A stretch of DNA of 64,000 bases, taken from the NCBI RefSeq assembly GCF_052068095.1, contig NZ_JBQHDG010000003.1:248001-312000 (forward strand), written 5' to 3'. The translations under genes and the position numbers were made by a program. The notes beneath the pieces are model-generated. The model did not search any database. It saw only the letters and a program-made list of their open reading frames with translations, and was not told the origin of the DNA. How positions within the stretch are numbered: position 1 is the first letter of the stretch; each line of letters opens with the position of its first letter. Shown in pieces: positions 52,561 to 62,497 of the stretch. This DNA is from Phytohabitans sp052068095. Lineage in GTDB: Bacteria > Actinomycetota > Actinomycetes > Mycobacteriales > Micromonosporaceae.

Positions 52561-52755
52561 ATGGCGAAGGCCCTCTACGGCCACGTTGGTGCGGCGCCCG
52601 ATCGGCGCCTCCTCGACGAGGTCACCCGACTGCGTGCCAGGGTTCAGGCACTGGAGTTCGAGGTCACCAGGCTGCGAGCAGAAAACGACCGGCTCGCGGC
52701 GGCCGCCGCCGAGGCAGGAGACCTGCTGAGGCTGCCCGAACCGGCTCTGACCTGA
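52561..52755 (+). CDS. Small conserved coiled-coil protein
   Basis: 64 residues: MAKALYGHVG at the start, then a coiled coil (RRLLDEVTRLRARVQALEFEVTRLRAENDRLAAA). The N-terminal signature is common to small actinobacterial proteins of unknown function. AAGGAG stands five bases before the ATG. A terminator follows at 52816. Confidence 0.8.
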   Translation: MAKALYGHVGAAPDRRLLDEVTRLRARVQALEFEVTRLRAENDRLAAAAAEAGDLLRLPEPALT

Positions 52756-52815
52756 CCTCCCGGGCGCCGGGCATCCGGCGCCCACCGCCTACAACTCAAT
52801 CGCATCGCACACACC

Positions 52816-52852
52816 GCGCGCCGACACAACAAGTGGCGGCGCGCAGCTTTTT
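52816..52852 (+). terminator. Intrinsic terminator upstream of smc
   Basis: GCGCGCCG pairs with CGGCGCGC across a 13-base loop and is followed by AGC and five T residues, one of the few classical T-tailed terminators in the window. Confidence 0.7.
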
Positions 52853-52942
52853 GTCGTTGTGCATACGTGCGGCGTGCCGAGTGCGTCGTACCAGGTCGGG
52901 TTACCCTGCCATGGAAGAGTCCCTGCGAGCGGATAGAAAGAC

Positions 52943-55900
52943 GTGCATTTAAAGAGCCTGACGGTGAAGGGCTTCAAATCCTTCGCCTCCGCCACGACGT
53001 TGCGACTGGAGCCGGGCATCACCTGCGTGGTGGGCCCCAACGGCTCCGGTAAGTCCAACGTCGTCGACGCGATCGCCTGGGTGCTCGGTGAGCAGGGGGC
53101 GAAGGCGCTCCGCGGCGGCAAGATGGAAGACGTGATCTTCGCCGGCACAGCCGGCCGCGCGCCGCTGGGCCGCGCCGAGGTCACGCTCACCATCGACAAC
53201 ACCGACGGCGCGTTGCCGATCGACTACACCGAGGTGTCGATCACGCGGCGGATGTTCCGGTCGGGCGAGAGTGAGTACGAGATCAACGGCAGCTCCTGCC
53301 GCCTGCTCGACATCCAGGAGCTGCTCTCCGACTCCGGCATCGGCCGGGAGATGCACGTCATCGTGGGGCAGGGCCAGCTCGACGCCGTGCTGCACGCCAA
53401 GCCCGAAGACCGGCGCGCGTTCATCGAGGAGGCGGCCGGCGTCCTCAAGCACCGCAAGCGCAAGGAAAAGGCGCTGCGCAAGCTCGACGCGATGCAGGCC
53501 AACCTCAACCGGCTCACCGACCTGACCGCGGAGCTGCGCCGCCAGCTCAAGCCGCTGGGCAAGCAGGCCGAGGTGGCCCGCCGTGCCGCCGGCATCCAGG
53601 CCGACCTGCGCGACGCCCGACTCCGCCTGCTCGCTGACGATCTGTCCACATTGCGCTCCACTCTGGACAAGGAGATCGCCGACGAGACCGCGCTGCGCGA
53701 GCGGCGCGAGCTCGTCGAGCACCAGTACGGCGAGGTGGGGCGGCGGCTGGCCCAGCTCGAGGCGGCGCTGGCCGAAGACGCCCCGCTGCTCGCCGCCGCG
53801 CAGGACACCTGGTACAAGCTGTCCGCCTTGCAGGAGCGCTTCCGCTCGACCGAGCAGTTGGCCAGCGAGCGGCTGCGCCACCTGTCCGCCACGCCCGACG
53901 ACGAGCGTCCCGGCCGCGACCCGGAGCAGCTCGCCGCCGAGGCGGAGCGGGTGCGGGCCCAGGAAGACGAGCTGCGCGCCGCGCTCAAGGCCGACCAGGC
54001 ACACCTCGCCGAGGCCGTCGAGCGCCGCCAGGAGCTGGAGCGGCAGCTCGCCGACGCCGAGCGGGCCCTGCGCGCCGCCGCGAAGGCGATCGCCGACCGC
54101 CGCGAAGGGCTGGCAAAGCTGAGCGGGCAGGTCAACGCCGCCCGCGCGCGTACGACGAGCGCCGCCGAGGAGATCGCCCGGCTCGCCGCGGCCCACTCGG
54201 ACGCCCAGGGGCGCGCCGAGAAGGCACAGGCCGAAGTGGACGCCGTGGCCGCGCTCTCCAGCGAGGCCGACCGCGACAACGCCGACCTCGACGCCCAGCA
54301 CGCCGAGGCGGTGGCCGCGCACGACGAGGCGGCCGCCCGCGTACGGGCGCTGAGCGACGCCGAGCGGACCGCGGAAAGGGAAGCCGCGACCTGGAAAGCG
54401 CGCGAAGACGCCCTGGCGATGAGCCTGCGCCGCAAGGACGGTGCGGGCGCGCTGCTGGCCCGCGCCGACCAGGTGCCCGGCCTGCTGGGCAGCCTCGCCG
54501 GCATGCTGACGGTCCGGCCCGGCCACGAGGCCGCGCTCGCCGCGGCGCTGGGCGGCCTGGCCGACGCGGTCGCGGTGGCCGGCGTCGACGAGGCGACCGA
54601 AGCCATGCGGCTGCTCAAGATCCAAGACGCCGGGCGGGCCAGCCTGCTGGTCGGCAGCCCCGGCGGCCCCGGCATGATCGGGTCGCTCGACGCGCTCCGT
54701 CCGGCCCTCCCTGACGGCGCCGTGTGGGCCCCCGACGTGGTCGGCTGCCCCGACCAGATTCGCCCGGCCGTACACCGGGCGCTGCGCGACGTCGTGCTCG
54801 TGCCCGACCTCGCCGCCGCGACCCGCCTCGTGGCCGCCAACCCGGAGCTGCGCGCGGTCACGCCCGACGGCGACGTCGTCGGCGCCTACGCGGCCGCCGG
54901 TGGCTCCGGCAAGGCACCCAGCTACCTCGAGGTGCAGGCGGCGGTCGACGAGGCCAAGGCGCGCCGGGCCGAGGCCGAAGACGTCATGGCCGACGCCCGG
55001 GAAGAGCTCACCGCCGCCCGCGCCGAGGTGGCCGCCCACAAGGAGGTCGTCGCGGTCGCGGCGGCCGCCCGCAAGGAGGCGGAGAGCCACCGCAACGCCG
55101 CCGCCCGCCGCCTCGCCGAGCTGGGCGCCGCCGCCCGTTCCGCCAAGGCCGAGACCGAGCGGCTCGCCGCCTCCCGGGCCAAGGCCGAGGAGGCCCGCGA
55201 GCGCGACCTGGCCGCGCTCGACGACCTCGAGGAGCGGCTGCGGCTGGCCGAAGACACCGCGGTCGACGAGGAGCCGGACACCGACGAGCGCGACCAGCTC
55301 GCCGGCGCCGTGCCACAGGCCCGGCAAAACGAGATGGAGGTCCGCCTCGCGGTCCGCACCGCCGAGGAGCGGGTCGCCTCCATCGCCGGCCGGGCCGACT
55401 CGCTGGCCCGCCAGGCCGCCGCCGAGCGGGCCGCCCGCGAACGGGCCGCCGCCCGCCGGGCCGCACGGGCCCGCGGCGCCAACATCGCCCGCGCCGTCGA
55501 GGTCGGCGCCCGTGAGGCGCTCGCCCGCGTCGCCGTGTCGCTGGCCGACGCCGAACGCACCCGCGACGAGATCGCCCAGTCGCGGTCCGCGCGCGAGGCC
55601 GAGCTGTCCGAGGTACGGGGTTCGGCCAAGCGCCTCGGCGCCGACCTGGAGCGGCTCACCAGCGAGGTACACCGCGACGAGGTGGCCCGCGCCGAGCAGC
55701 GGATGCGCATCGAGCAGCTGGAGATCAAGGCGGCCGAGGATTTCGGGCTCGACGTCGAGACGCTCGTCGCCGAGTACGGCCCGCAGCAGCCGGTGCCGCC
55801 GACGCAGGTCGAGGTCAACGCCGCACTCGCCGAGGACAAGACACCGCCGGAGCCGGTCGCCTACCACCGCCCCACGCAGGAAAAGCGGGCCGCGAAGGCC

Positions 55901-56524
55901 GAGCGCGAGCTGACGCTGCTCGGCAAGGTCAACCCGCTGGCGCTGGAGGAGTTCGCGGCGCTGGAAGAGCGCTTCAAGTTCCTCTCCGACCAGCTCGAAG
56001 ACCTCAAGGCCACCCGCCGCGACCTGCTCACCGTGGTCAAGGACGTGGACGACCGCATCCTGGAGGTCTTCACCAGCGCGTACGAGGACACGGCCCGCGA
56101 GTTCGAGCAGGTCTTCACGGTGCTCTTCCCGGGTGGCGAGGGCCGCCTGGTGCTCACCGACCCGGAAGACATGCTCACCACCGGCGTCGAGGTCGAGGCC
56201 CGCCCTCCCGGCAAGAAGATCAAGCGCCTCTCGCTGCTCTCCGGCGGCGAGCGCTCGCTCACCGCGGTGGCGATGCTCGTCGCGATCTTCCGGGCGCGGC
56301 CCAGCCCGTTCTACATCATGGACGAGGTCGAGGCGGCCCTCGACGACGTCAACCTCGGCCGCCTGATCACGCTGATGGCGCAGCTCCGCGAAAAGAGCCA
56401 GCTCATCATCATCACCCACCAGAAGCGCACGATGGAGGTCGCCGACGCGCTGTACGGCGTGACCATGCGCAGCGGTGTCACCGAGGTGATCAGCCAGCGC
56501 CTCTCCAACGACGAGGAAGGCTGA
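52943..56524 (+). CDS. smc: Chromosome segregation ATPase SMC
   Basis: 1193 residues, full length. N-terminal Walker A (GPNGSGKS, residues 31-38), two long coiled-coil arms, a hinge at about residues 500-660 (VPGLLGSLAGMLTVRPGHEAALAAALGG ...), and the C-terminal signature LSLLSGGERSLTAVAML with Walker B MDEVEAALDD. It organises and separates chromosomes with ScpAB. GTG at 52943; the following HAD gene begins three bases after its stop. Confidence 0.97.
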   Translation: MHLKSLTVKGFKSFASATTLRLEPGITCVVGPNGSGKSNVVDAIAWVLGEQGAKALRGGKMEDVIFAGTAGRAPLGRAEVTLTIDNTDGALPIDYTEVSITRRMFRSGESEYEINGSSCRLLDIQELLSDSGIGREMHVIVGQGQLDAVLHAKPEDRRAFIEEAAGVLKHRKRKEKALRKLDAMQANLNRLTDLTAELRRQLKPLGKQAEVARRAAGIQADLRDARLRLLADDLSTLRSTLDKEIADETALRERRELVEHQYGEVGRRLAQLEAALAEDAPLLAAAQDTWYKLSALQERFRSTEQLASERLRHLSATPDDERPGRDPEQLAAEAERVRAQEDELRAALKADQAHLAEAVERRQELERQLADAERALRAAAKAIADRREGLAKLSGQVNAARARTTSAAEEIARLAAAHSDAQGRAEKAQAEVDAVAALSSEADRDNADLDAQHAEAVAAHDEAAARVRALSDAERTAEREAATWKAREDALAMSLRRKDGAGALLARADQVPGLLGSLAGMLTVRPGHEAALAAALGGLADAVAVAGVDEATEAMRLLKIQDAGRASLLVGSPGGPGMIGSLDALRPALPDGAVWAPDVVGCPDQIRPAVHRALRDVVLVPDLAAATRLVAANPELRAVTPDGDVVGAYAAAGGSGKAPSYLEVQAAVDEAKARRAEAEDVMADAREELTAARAEVAAHKEVVAVAAAARKEAESHRNAAARRLAELGAAARSAKAETERLAASRAKAEEARERDLAALDDLEERLRLAEDTAVDEEPDTDERDQLAGAVPQARQNEMEVRLAVRTAEERVASIAGRADSLARQAAAERAARERAAARRAARARGANIARAVEVGAREALARVAVSLADAERTRDEIAQSRSAREAELSEVRGSAKRLGADLERLTSEVHRDEVARAEQRMRIEQLEIKAAEDFGLDVETLVAEYGPQQPVPPTQVEVNAALAEDKTPPEPVAYHRPTQEKRAAKAERELTLLGKVNPLALEEFAALEERFKFLSDQLEDLKATRRDLLTVVKDVDDRILEVFTSAYEDTAREFEQVFTVLFPGGEGRLVLTDPEDMLTTGVEVEARPPGKKIKRLSLLSGGERSLTAVAMLVAIFRARPSPFYIMDEVEAALDDVNLGRLITLMAQLREKSQLIIITHQKRTMEVADALYGVTMRSGVTEVISQRLSNDEEG

Positions 56525-56526
56525 GC

Positions 56527-57126
56527 GTGGTCCGCGCCCGGCCCACCGCCCTGCTCGTAGACCTGGACGGCGTGCTGCGCCGCTGGGACCCGGAAGTGCC
56601 CGCGCGGATCGAGGCCGCGCACGGCCTGCCGCCGGGTTCCCTGGAGAAGACCGCCATGGACTGGTCCCGCCTCCGCCCCGCGATCACCGGCGAGGTCACC
56701 CACGCGGGCTGGATGGCCGGCGTGGCCGAGGCGTTGGGCGCGCCCGAGGCCGTCGCCGAGTGGCAGCGATACCGCGGCGAGGTCGACCCGGACGTGCTGG
56801 CCTTCGTACGCGAGGCGCGGGCCGGTGGTGTGCCGGTCGCGATCGCCACCAACGCCACCGACACCCTCGACGCCGACCTGGCGACCCTCGGCCTCACCGG
56901 CGAGGTCGACGCCGTGGTCAACTCATCGGCGGTCGGCGCGCACAAGCCCACCCGCGAGTTCTTCGCCGCGGCCGCGAAAGCCCTGCGCACGCTGCCCGAC
57001 CGGATGCTGCTGATCGACGACTCAGACCGCTTCGTGCGCGGCGCGCGCGTGGTCGGGCTCTCCGCGTACCGCTGGAACGGCCCGGCCGACCTGCCCTACC
57101 TGCGCGCCGCCCTCGGCCTGAGCTGA
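56527..57126 (+). CDS. HAD-superfamily hydrolase
   Basis: 199 residues. HAD motif I DLDGVL (Asp12 and Asp14), motif II in VAIATNATDTL, a Lys in SSAVGAHKPTREFF (motif III), and motif IV LIDDSDRFVRGAR. It is similar to haloacid dehalogenase-type phosphatases; the substrate is unknown. It begins three bases after smc and is probably read on the same message. Immediately after its stop comes a B repeat. Confidence 0.9.
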   Translation: MVRARPTALLVDLDGVLRRWDPEVPARIEAAHGLPPGSLEKTAMDWSRLRPAITGEVTHAGWMAGVAEALGAPEAVAEWQRYRGEVDPDVLAFVREARAGGVPVAIATNATDTLDADLATLGLTGEVDAVVNSSAVGAHKPTREFFAAAAKALRTLPDRMLLIDDSDRFVRGARVVGLSAYRWNGPADLPYLRAALGLS

Positions 57127-57687
57127 GGCATATTTGCCCCGGTCCGCGCCAGCTGCGGACCGTATGCTCCCGCGGGCACCGCTCCCGGCCGGCTCCTCGC
57201 TTGGCGCTCGTCGAAACCCCGGCCGTCCACTGCCAGGCCCGCGTGCCAAGCCCGCCGGACGCCTTCTCCCACCCGCCGAAAGCCCAATCCAGCGCCGGCC
57301 TCGCCCATCGAGACTGGTGGCGGGTTTCCCTGTCGGGTGAAAGCTTTGTCCACAATGTCCCTTGTCGGATGGATCGACGGAGGCGACAGCAGGCATTGTC
57401 GCTGTCAGTAACGTTGGTAGCGCTGCGTCATCCTGAGCCCATTTGTTCCGGCAAGCGAGAGCGGCGGGTAGTCGGGCTTGAACCGCGGCGCCGGCGGCCC
57501 GCGGGAGCATACGGTCCGCAGGTGACGCGGACGCGGGCAAATCTGGTGTGTGGAGATCTCACTGTGGGTGCGGGCGGTTGGTCGGGTTTGTCCTTACTGA
57601 CGCCGCCAAGAGAAGGTGAAGAGTCCTCGGTTATTTTTGATATTGGGTGAGCCCGACCGGGTTCACCCACGTCATAGGGGGCGGCAA
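57127..57687. repeat. Intergenic repeat locus 7: inverted pair of unit B (57127-57250 minus; 57409-57560 plus)
   Basis: No gene is visible. Two B units face outward from each other, with cores at 57158-57177 (minus) and 57497-57516 (plus). In both, the hairpin after the core pairs well (GGTCCGC ... GCGGACC in the left copy, GTCCGC ... GCGGAC in the right). The left copy starts directly at the stop codon of the HAD gene. No A unit is found here. Confidence 0.75.
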
Positions 57688-58224
57688 ATGCGGATGGAGA
57701 CCCACAAGGTCTTGCCCGAAGCGGTGCTCGACGAGGCGTGGCGGCTGTACGCCGAGTCGTTCGACGAGCTCCGCACGCTCGCGGTGCAGCGCCACGTCAT
57801 GCCCCGGGTCGACTTCGACGAGCAGATGCGCGACCCGCGGGTGCGCAAGTACGTCATCCGGGGGAGTGGGGCGATCGCCGCGATCGGGACGCTCACCAAC
57901 GATTTCGACGCCGCGCCGCTCATCTCCCCGGACTACTTCCGGCACCGGTGGCCGGCCCTCTACGCGCGGCGGCAGGTCTGGTACGTCGGGTTCTACGCCG
58001 TGCACCCACAGCACCGTGGCTCGGGCCTCTTCGCGTCGCTGATCGAAGAGATGGTGAAGGTCATCGTGCCCGGTGTGGCCGTGGTGGACTTCTGCGCCTA
58101 CAACGAGGAAGTGGCCCAGTTGCCGCGCTTCGTGCGCGGGGTGCTGGAAGACCTGGGCGAGGTGCGCACCCAGCGCCTGGACACGCAGACCTACTGGTCC
58201 TACGAGTTTCCCGCGGCTTCCTGA
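57688..58224 (+). CDS. GNAT-like N-acetyltransferase
   Basis: 178 residues. The motif VGFYAVHPQHRGSGLFASLIEEM fits the acetyl-CoA loop of GNAT enzymes (consensus Q/R-x2-G-x-G/A, here HRGSG). The N-terminal part (MRMETHKVLPEAVLDEAWRLYAESF) and the C-terminal part are less typical. Substrate unknown. ATG at 57688 with GGGGGC upstream. Its last 25 bp overlap the convergent GGDEF-EAL gene. Confidence 0.78.
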   Translation: MRMETHKVLPEAVLDEAWRLYAESFDELRTLAVQRHVMPRVDFDEQMRDPRVRKYVIRGSGAIAAIGTLTNDFDAAPLISPDYFRHRWPALYARRQVWYVGFYAVHPQHRGSGLFASLIEEMVKVIVPGVAVVDFCAYNEEVAQLPRFVRGVLEDLGEVRTQRLDTQTYWSYEFPAAS

Positions 58225-60473
58225 GCGGCCGCGTCGGGCACGGTGGCGTCGTCGTCGCCGTCGGGGGTGGCCTCCAGTGCCAGCCAGCGTTCGGTGAACT
58301 CTTCGGCGCTGACCGGCGCGCCCCACATGTGCCCCTGCCCGACCGTCACGCCAAGCGTGGAGAGCACCTCCTGCTGCGCCTGGTTTTCGACGCCTTCGGC
58401 GACGACCGTGAGCTTGAGCGCGGTGCTCATCGCCACCACCGCGCGCACGATCTCCTCGTCTTCGGCGTCGGTGCCGAGACCGTCCACGAAGGACCGGTCG
58501 ATCTTCACGCCGGTCACCGGGTGGCGGCGCAGGTATCCGAGCGCGGAGAAGCCGGTCCCGAAGTCGTCGACGACCATCTTCACGCCGAGCCGGCGCAGGT
58601 CGAAGAGGACCTGGTCGGTGACGCTGGACGCGTCGATCATCACGGACTCGGTGATCTCCAGTACGACGCAGGTGTGCGGCACCTTCCACCGCTCCAGCAC
58701 CTCGGAGACCTTGCCGGGCAGGGTCGGGTCGCGCAGCTGGCGCGGGGAGACGTTGACCGACACCCAGAAGTCGTCGTCGACGAGGTCGTCCGCCCGCCAC
58801 GCGGCGACCTGCCGCAGCGTGCCGTCGAGCACCCACCGGCCGATGGCCGCGATGAGGCCGCTGTCCTCCGCGATCGAGATGAACACGGCCGGCGATATCG
58901 GGCCGCGCACCGGATGGGTCCACCGCAACAGCGCCTCGGCGCCCACCAGGCGTCCCGTTGCCAGCTCGACGATCGGCTGGTACGCCAGCCGCAGCTGCTC
59001 GGTGGCGAGCGCGTGCCGCAGGGCCAGCTCGATCTCGACCCGTTCGCGCACCCGCTCGTGCATCGAGGCGTCGAACTCGGTCCACCGCCCGCGGCCGTCG
59101 GACTTGGCCCGGTACATGGCGGTGTCGGCGTCGCGGAGCAGCGCCTCGGCGGTCACCGCGGCCACCGCCGGCACCGGCGCCATCCCGGCCGCCGAGCCGA
59201 CCACGCCGATCGACGGCGTGATCACCACTTCGGCGCTGCTGACCTGTACCGGTGCGCTGAGCCGCTCCATGATCCGCTCGACCAGCGCCACCGTCTCCTG
59301 GCGGTTGCCCATCCGCGCCACGACGAACTCGTCGCCGCCCACCCGCGCCACCATGTCGGGCTGCGGCACGGTGTCGCGGAGCCGGCTGGCCACCTCGACG
59401 AGCAGCTGGTCGCCGGCCTCGTGGCCCCACGAGTCGTTGACCAGCTTGAAGCCGTCGAGGTCGAGGAAGAGCACCCAGACGGCGGGCTCGCCGACCGCGA
59501 GTGTTGCGCCGGCGGCCGTCGTGGCGGGTGGGGTGGTGCCCAGCAGCCGGCTGATCTCCTGGGCGAGCATGAGGCGGTTGGGCAGGCCGGTCAGCGGGTC
59601 GTGCGTGGCCTGGTGTTCGGACTTGAGCTTGGCGGCGGCGTAGTCCCGCACGGCCGTGGCGGCGCGGGCGACGAGCAGCGTGACCATCGCGGTGCCGCCG
59701 GCGGCCAGCGCGATGTGCTCGGCGGTGCCGTGCTCGATCAACGGCATCAAGGCGAACGGCACGAGCATCGCCGGCACGATCACCAGCAGGCGGCGCACCG
59801 ACCAGGTCTGCACCGGCATCGCCGCCGCGCGGGTCAGGTCGGCGATCGACGGGTGCAGCGCGGCCGACCCGATCAGCGTGAACGTGACGACGAACGGCAG
59901 GTCCAACAGGGACGATCCGGTGAGGTCGCCGGACGCGCCGACGATCGCGTACGCCAGGTCGCCGGCGAGCAACATGAACAGTCCACAGAGGAGCAGCACG
60001 TACGCGGGCCGGAGATCCTTCGTGGTGAACGCGAGGTTGACCAGCAACAGCAGGAAGACGACGTCGAAGAGCGGATACAGTCCAGCTAGGACGGACACGA
60101 GCTGCGGGCGACCGTCGATTGTGGCCGCCGGCGCGGCCAGCAGCAGGGCCGACGCCAGGCCGGCACCCACGCACACGATGAGGCCGTCGATCACCGCGTG
60201 CCGCTGGACGCTCCCGCGCGCCAGCAGCAGCCCGCCGAGCGACAGAAACATCAGCAGGTATCCCGGCACGGTGAACGCGTCGCCGGCCAGCGCCTCCCAG
60301 CCCTCGCGCTCGGCCGCCCAGGGCCGGATCAGCGCCCCGGCGAGGAAGGCGATGCCGGCCGCGCCCAGCAGCTGCCACGGATAGCGGGGTGCCGCCCGGT
60401 GCCACCGGGGTCCGGCGAAGAGGGCCACGATCGTGCCGAGCGCGATGCCGGCGAAAGACGCCGCCGAGATCAC
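58200..60473 (-). CDS. Membrane-bound GGDEF-EAL cyclic-di-GMP enzyme
   Basis: 757 residues: about seven or eight N-terminal membrane helices, then a GGDEF domain with intact RVGGDEF and a complete EAL domain (GAEALLRW, NVSPRQLRD, TESVMID, VVDDFGTG, KIDRSFV). Both active sites look intact, so it may make and degrade cyclic-di-GMP. GTG at 60473 is the first canonical start, but the open frame continues 48 codons upstream with no start codon and would encode another hydrophobic helix. The true N-terminus is therefore uncertain. Confidence 0.88.
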   Translation of the reverse strand: MISAASFAGIALGTIVALFAGPRWHRAAPRYPWQLLGAAGIAFLAGALIRPWAAEREGWEALAGDAFTVPGYLLMFLSLGGLLLARGSVQRHAVIDGLIVCVGAGLASALLLAAPAATIDGRPQLVSVLAGLYPLFDVVFLLLLVNLAFTTKDLRPAYVLLLCGLFMLLAGDLAYAIVGASGDLTGSSLLDLPFVVTFTLIGSAALHPSIADLTRAAAMPVQTWSVRRLLVIVPAMLVPFALMPLIEHGTAEHIALAAGGTAMVTLLVARAATAVRDYAAAKLKSEHQATHDPLTGLPNRLMLAQEISRLLGTTPPATTAAGATLAVGEPAVWVLFLDLDGFKLVNDSWGHEAGDQLLVEVASRLRDTVPQPDMVARVGGDEFVVARMGNRQETVALVERIMERLSAPVQVSSAEVVITPSIGVVGSAAGMAPVPAVAAVTAEALLRDADTAMYRAKSDGRGRWTEFDASMHERVRERVEIELALRHALATEQLRLAYQPIVELATGRLVGAEALLRWTHPVRGPISPAVFISIAEDSGLIAAIGRWVLDGTLRQVAAWRADDLVDDDFWVSVNVSPRQLRDPTLPGKVSEVLERWKVPHTCVVLEITESVMIDASSVTDQVLFDLRRLGVKMVVDDFGTGFSALGYLRRHPVTGVKIDRSFVDGLGTDAEDEEIVRAVVAMSTALKLTVVAEGVENQAQQEVLSTLGVTVGQGHMWGAPVSAEEFTERWLALEATPDGDDDATVPDAAAQEAAGNS

Positions 60474-60686
60474 ATCGGAGCTCGTGACGACGTAGAGTAC
60501 GCTCGCTGCTACGCCAGCGGCGAGGAAGAGGGCGGACGCGACCCCGGAGGCTCTGCTATCCCTCGCCGGGGCAGGCTCCTCTATCGGTATCGCCCCCTGC
60601 CAGCGTGCTGCCTGGGCTGATCAACAACAGCGCACACAGTATCAAGCGGGGCGGCCGGCTGTCGGGAAACTTTCTCGGAAGAACTG

Positions 60687-61211
60687 TCAGTCTCCCGTCA
60701 TACCGTCGATCCGTTCACGGATGAGGTCCGCGTGGCCATTGTGGCGGGCGTACTCCTCGATCATGTGGATGTAGACCCACCGGACGCTGATCTCGACGCC
60801 CGTCCGCTCATGCTGAAACGTCTCGTCCAGCGAGTGTCCGGCCGCCGCCGCGCGGGCCAGCTCGACCTCGGCCCGGAAGGCCGCGAAGTCGGCCTCGGGG
60901 TCGGCGGTGTCCACGTCGTCGAACTCGCCGTCCCGGTTGGTCTCGTCGTAATACAGGCCGGGCAGGTCGCCCGCTCCGCCGACCCGGCGCCGAAACCAGC
61001 TCCGCTCCACGTCGGTCATGTGCCGCACGAGCCCCAGCAGGCTCAAGGACGACGGCTCGACGCTGCGCCGCCGGAGCTGGTCGACGCTCAGACCCTGGCA
61101 CTTGAAGAGCAGGGTGTCGCGGTGGAAGTCGAGCCAGCCTTCGAGCATGTCGCGTTCGCCCGCGACGAAGGGCTCTTTGCGGCGCTCGATCTCAGGCGCG
61201 GTCCAGGTCAT
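60687..61211 (-). CDS. DinB-like (DUF664) family protein
   Basis: 174 residues of a four-helix DinB-type bundle. The metal-site histidines appear in the family contexts (WLDFHRDTLLFKCQGL, LVRHMTDVERSWFRRR, HMIEEYARHNGHADLIRERIDG). Such proteins are often thiol-dependent transferases or hydrolases using mycothiol or bacillithiol. TAGGTT (61224-61219) lies 7 bp before the ATG, so the mRNA is leaderless. Confidence 0.9.
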   Translation of the reverse strand: MTWTAPEIERRKEPFVAGERDMLEGWLDFHRDTLLFKCQGLSVDQLRRRSVEPSSLSLLGLVRHMTDVERSWFRRRVGGAGDLPGLYYDETNRDGEFDDVDTADPEADFAAFRAEVELARAAAAGHSLDETFQHERTGVEISVRWVYIHMIEEYARHNGHADLIRERIDGMTGD

Positions 61212-61719
61212 GACCAGAAACCTATCGGAGTCGGCTGTCTCGCCGTCCACTGCCGGGTCCGCGGTGCAAGCCCACGATCGCCACAAGTGAAATCCTCGAT
61301 TTAGACAGAGATTGAGCTACCGCGACGCCCGTCGTGGTCCGGACCGTTGCTCCCGCGGCCTCACCCGTCCGCCGTTGGTCGCGCTCACCCCCTACGCGCA
61401 ACCCGCGGGGGATTGAGGTCGCGCCAGGCGGTGGATGGTGGAGGTAGGGCCCGCGAAGACCCCCTTCGGGGCTTGTCCCGCGGACCTGGCAGTGGACGGC
61501 CGGGGATTTCGGCTCGCCCTGGCGAGCCGCCGGGCGGGAGCGGTGCCCGCGGGAGCATACGGTCCGCAGGTGACGCGGACGTGGGCAAAAGATGCCTCGA
61601 AGCAGCGCCACGACGGCGGCGACCCTGACCCCGAAAGGTCTTTGGACGACTTATGGTCAACCGGCCGACCACAAGTCGTCCAGACCTACTCCCACCCGGT
61701 GTATAAGTATCGACGCGGG
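61212..61719. repeat. Intergenic repeat locus 8: B fragment (61246-61276 minus), A (61312-61384 plus), B (61455-61635 plus)
   Basis: No gene is visible. A short inverted piece of B (GCCGTCCACTGCCGGGTCCG) precedes a full A unit and a full B unit with core at 61545-61564, hairpin CGGCTCGCC/GGCGAGCCG and tail TGACCCCGAAAGGTC. Locus 2 has the same A-then-B order and the same tail. Confidence 0.78.
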
Positions 61720-62403
61720 TCAGCGGCGGGTGATCGAGAAGATGTAGCGGTTGTCCTCGGGGGCCCGGTCGCGGTAGAAGGTGCCCTTCGGTCCGGCGGA
61801 AACCACGTCGACGAGCCACCGCGAGACCGTGCCGTCGGCGCTGTCCTTGGCGGCCGGCGACTTGACGCCCAGCCGGAAGGTGCGGGACTTACCGGGCGCG
61901 ATGTAGCCCTTGCCGCAGATGGAGCCGGCCGGGTATCCGGCCCGCGTCGACTTCAGCCGCGTGCACCCGGCCCAGTCGCCGCCGTCCGCCGCGAAGCTTC
62001 GCGGCAGCTCGACGGTGAACCGCAGGCCCCACACCGGGTTGGGGCCGTTGTTCTTGATTGTCACGACGAGCTGCCCGTGCCGTACCCCGTCGATCGGCTT
62101 TCGCAGGACGAGACCTGGCGTGCTGATCGTGAGGTCGGTGATGTCCCGCTCCGGGTCGAAGGACGACGGCGGGGTCGGCGTGGCCGGCCGTCGCGGAGGC
62201 GGCGCCTTGGTGGGCGGCGTCGACGTCGGCGGTGCGGTCGTCGTGGGCGGCGGTGCGGTCGTGGGGTCCGGAGCTGGGGTGGTGACGACGGGGGCGGCCC
62301 CGCCGCCGCCTCCGTCCGGTGCCTTCCCCGCCCCGCTGTCCGCCTCGCATCCGGTCATCGCCACCGTGGCCAGCAGCACGGCGCCGAGCAGTGTCCCGCG
62401 CAT
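61720..62403 (-). CDS. Lipoprotein with Pro/Thr-rich linker
   Basis: 227 residues: a lipoprotein signal (MRGTLLGAVLLATVAMTGC, lipidated Cys19), a long Pro/Thr-rich linker, and a C-terminal domain of about 115 residues (VVTIKNNGPNPVWGLRFTVELP) that looks like a small beta-sandwich of the conserved-repeat (DUF11) kind with two cysteines. It is held on the outer face of the membrane. Function unknown. Confidence 0.8.
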   Translation of the reverse strand: MRGTLLGAVLLATVAMTGCEADSGAGKAPDGGGGGAAPVVTTPAPDPTTAPPPTTTAPPTSTPPTKAPPPRRPATPTPPSSFDPERDITDLTISTPGLVLRKPIDGVRHGQLVVTIKNNGPNPVWGLRFTVELPRSFAADGGDWAGCTRLKSTRAGYPAGSICGKGYIAPGKSRTFRLGVKSPAAKDSADGTVSRWLVDVVSAGPKGTFYRDRAPEDNRYIFSITRR

Positions 62404-62497
62404 CGTCGTTCTCCCCGTTTCAGGCCGGCTGTTCCGGCTTCGGGGTGAACACGTCCGGGCGGCGGCCGCCGTTGCGACGGGTATCCGACAGGCAGTG

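Noticed and set aside
52949..56419. A long antisense open frame (1156 codons) opposite smc.
   Set aside because: smc is complete with Walker A, hinge and signature motif on the plus strand; the antisense product has no recognisable domain and the composition of a shadow frame.
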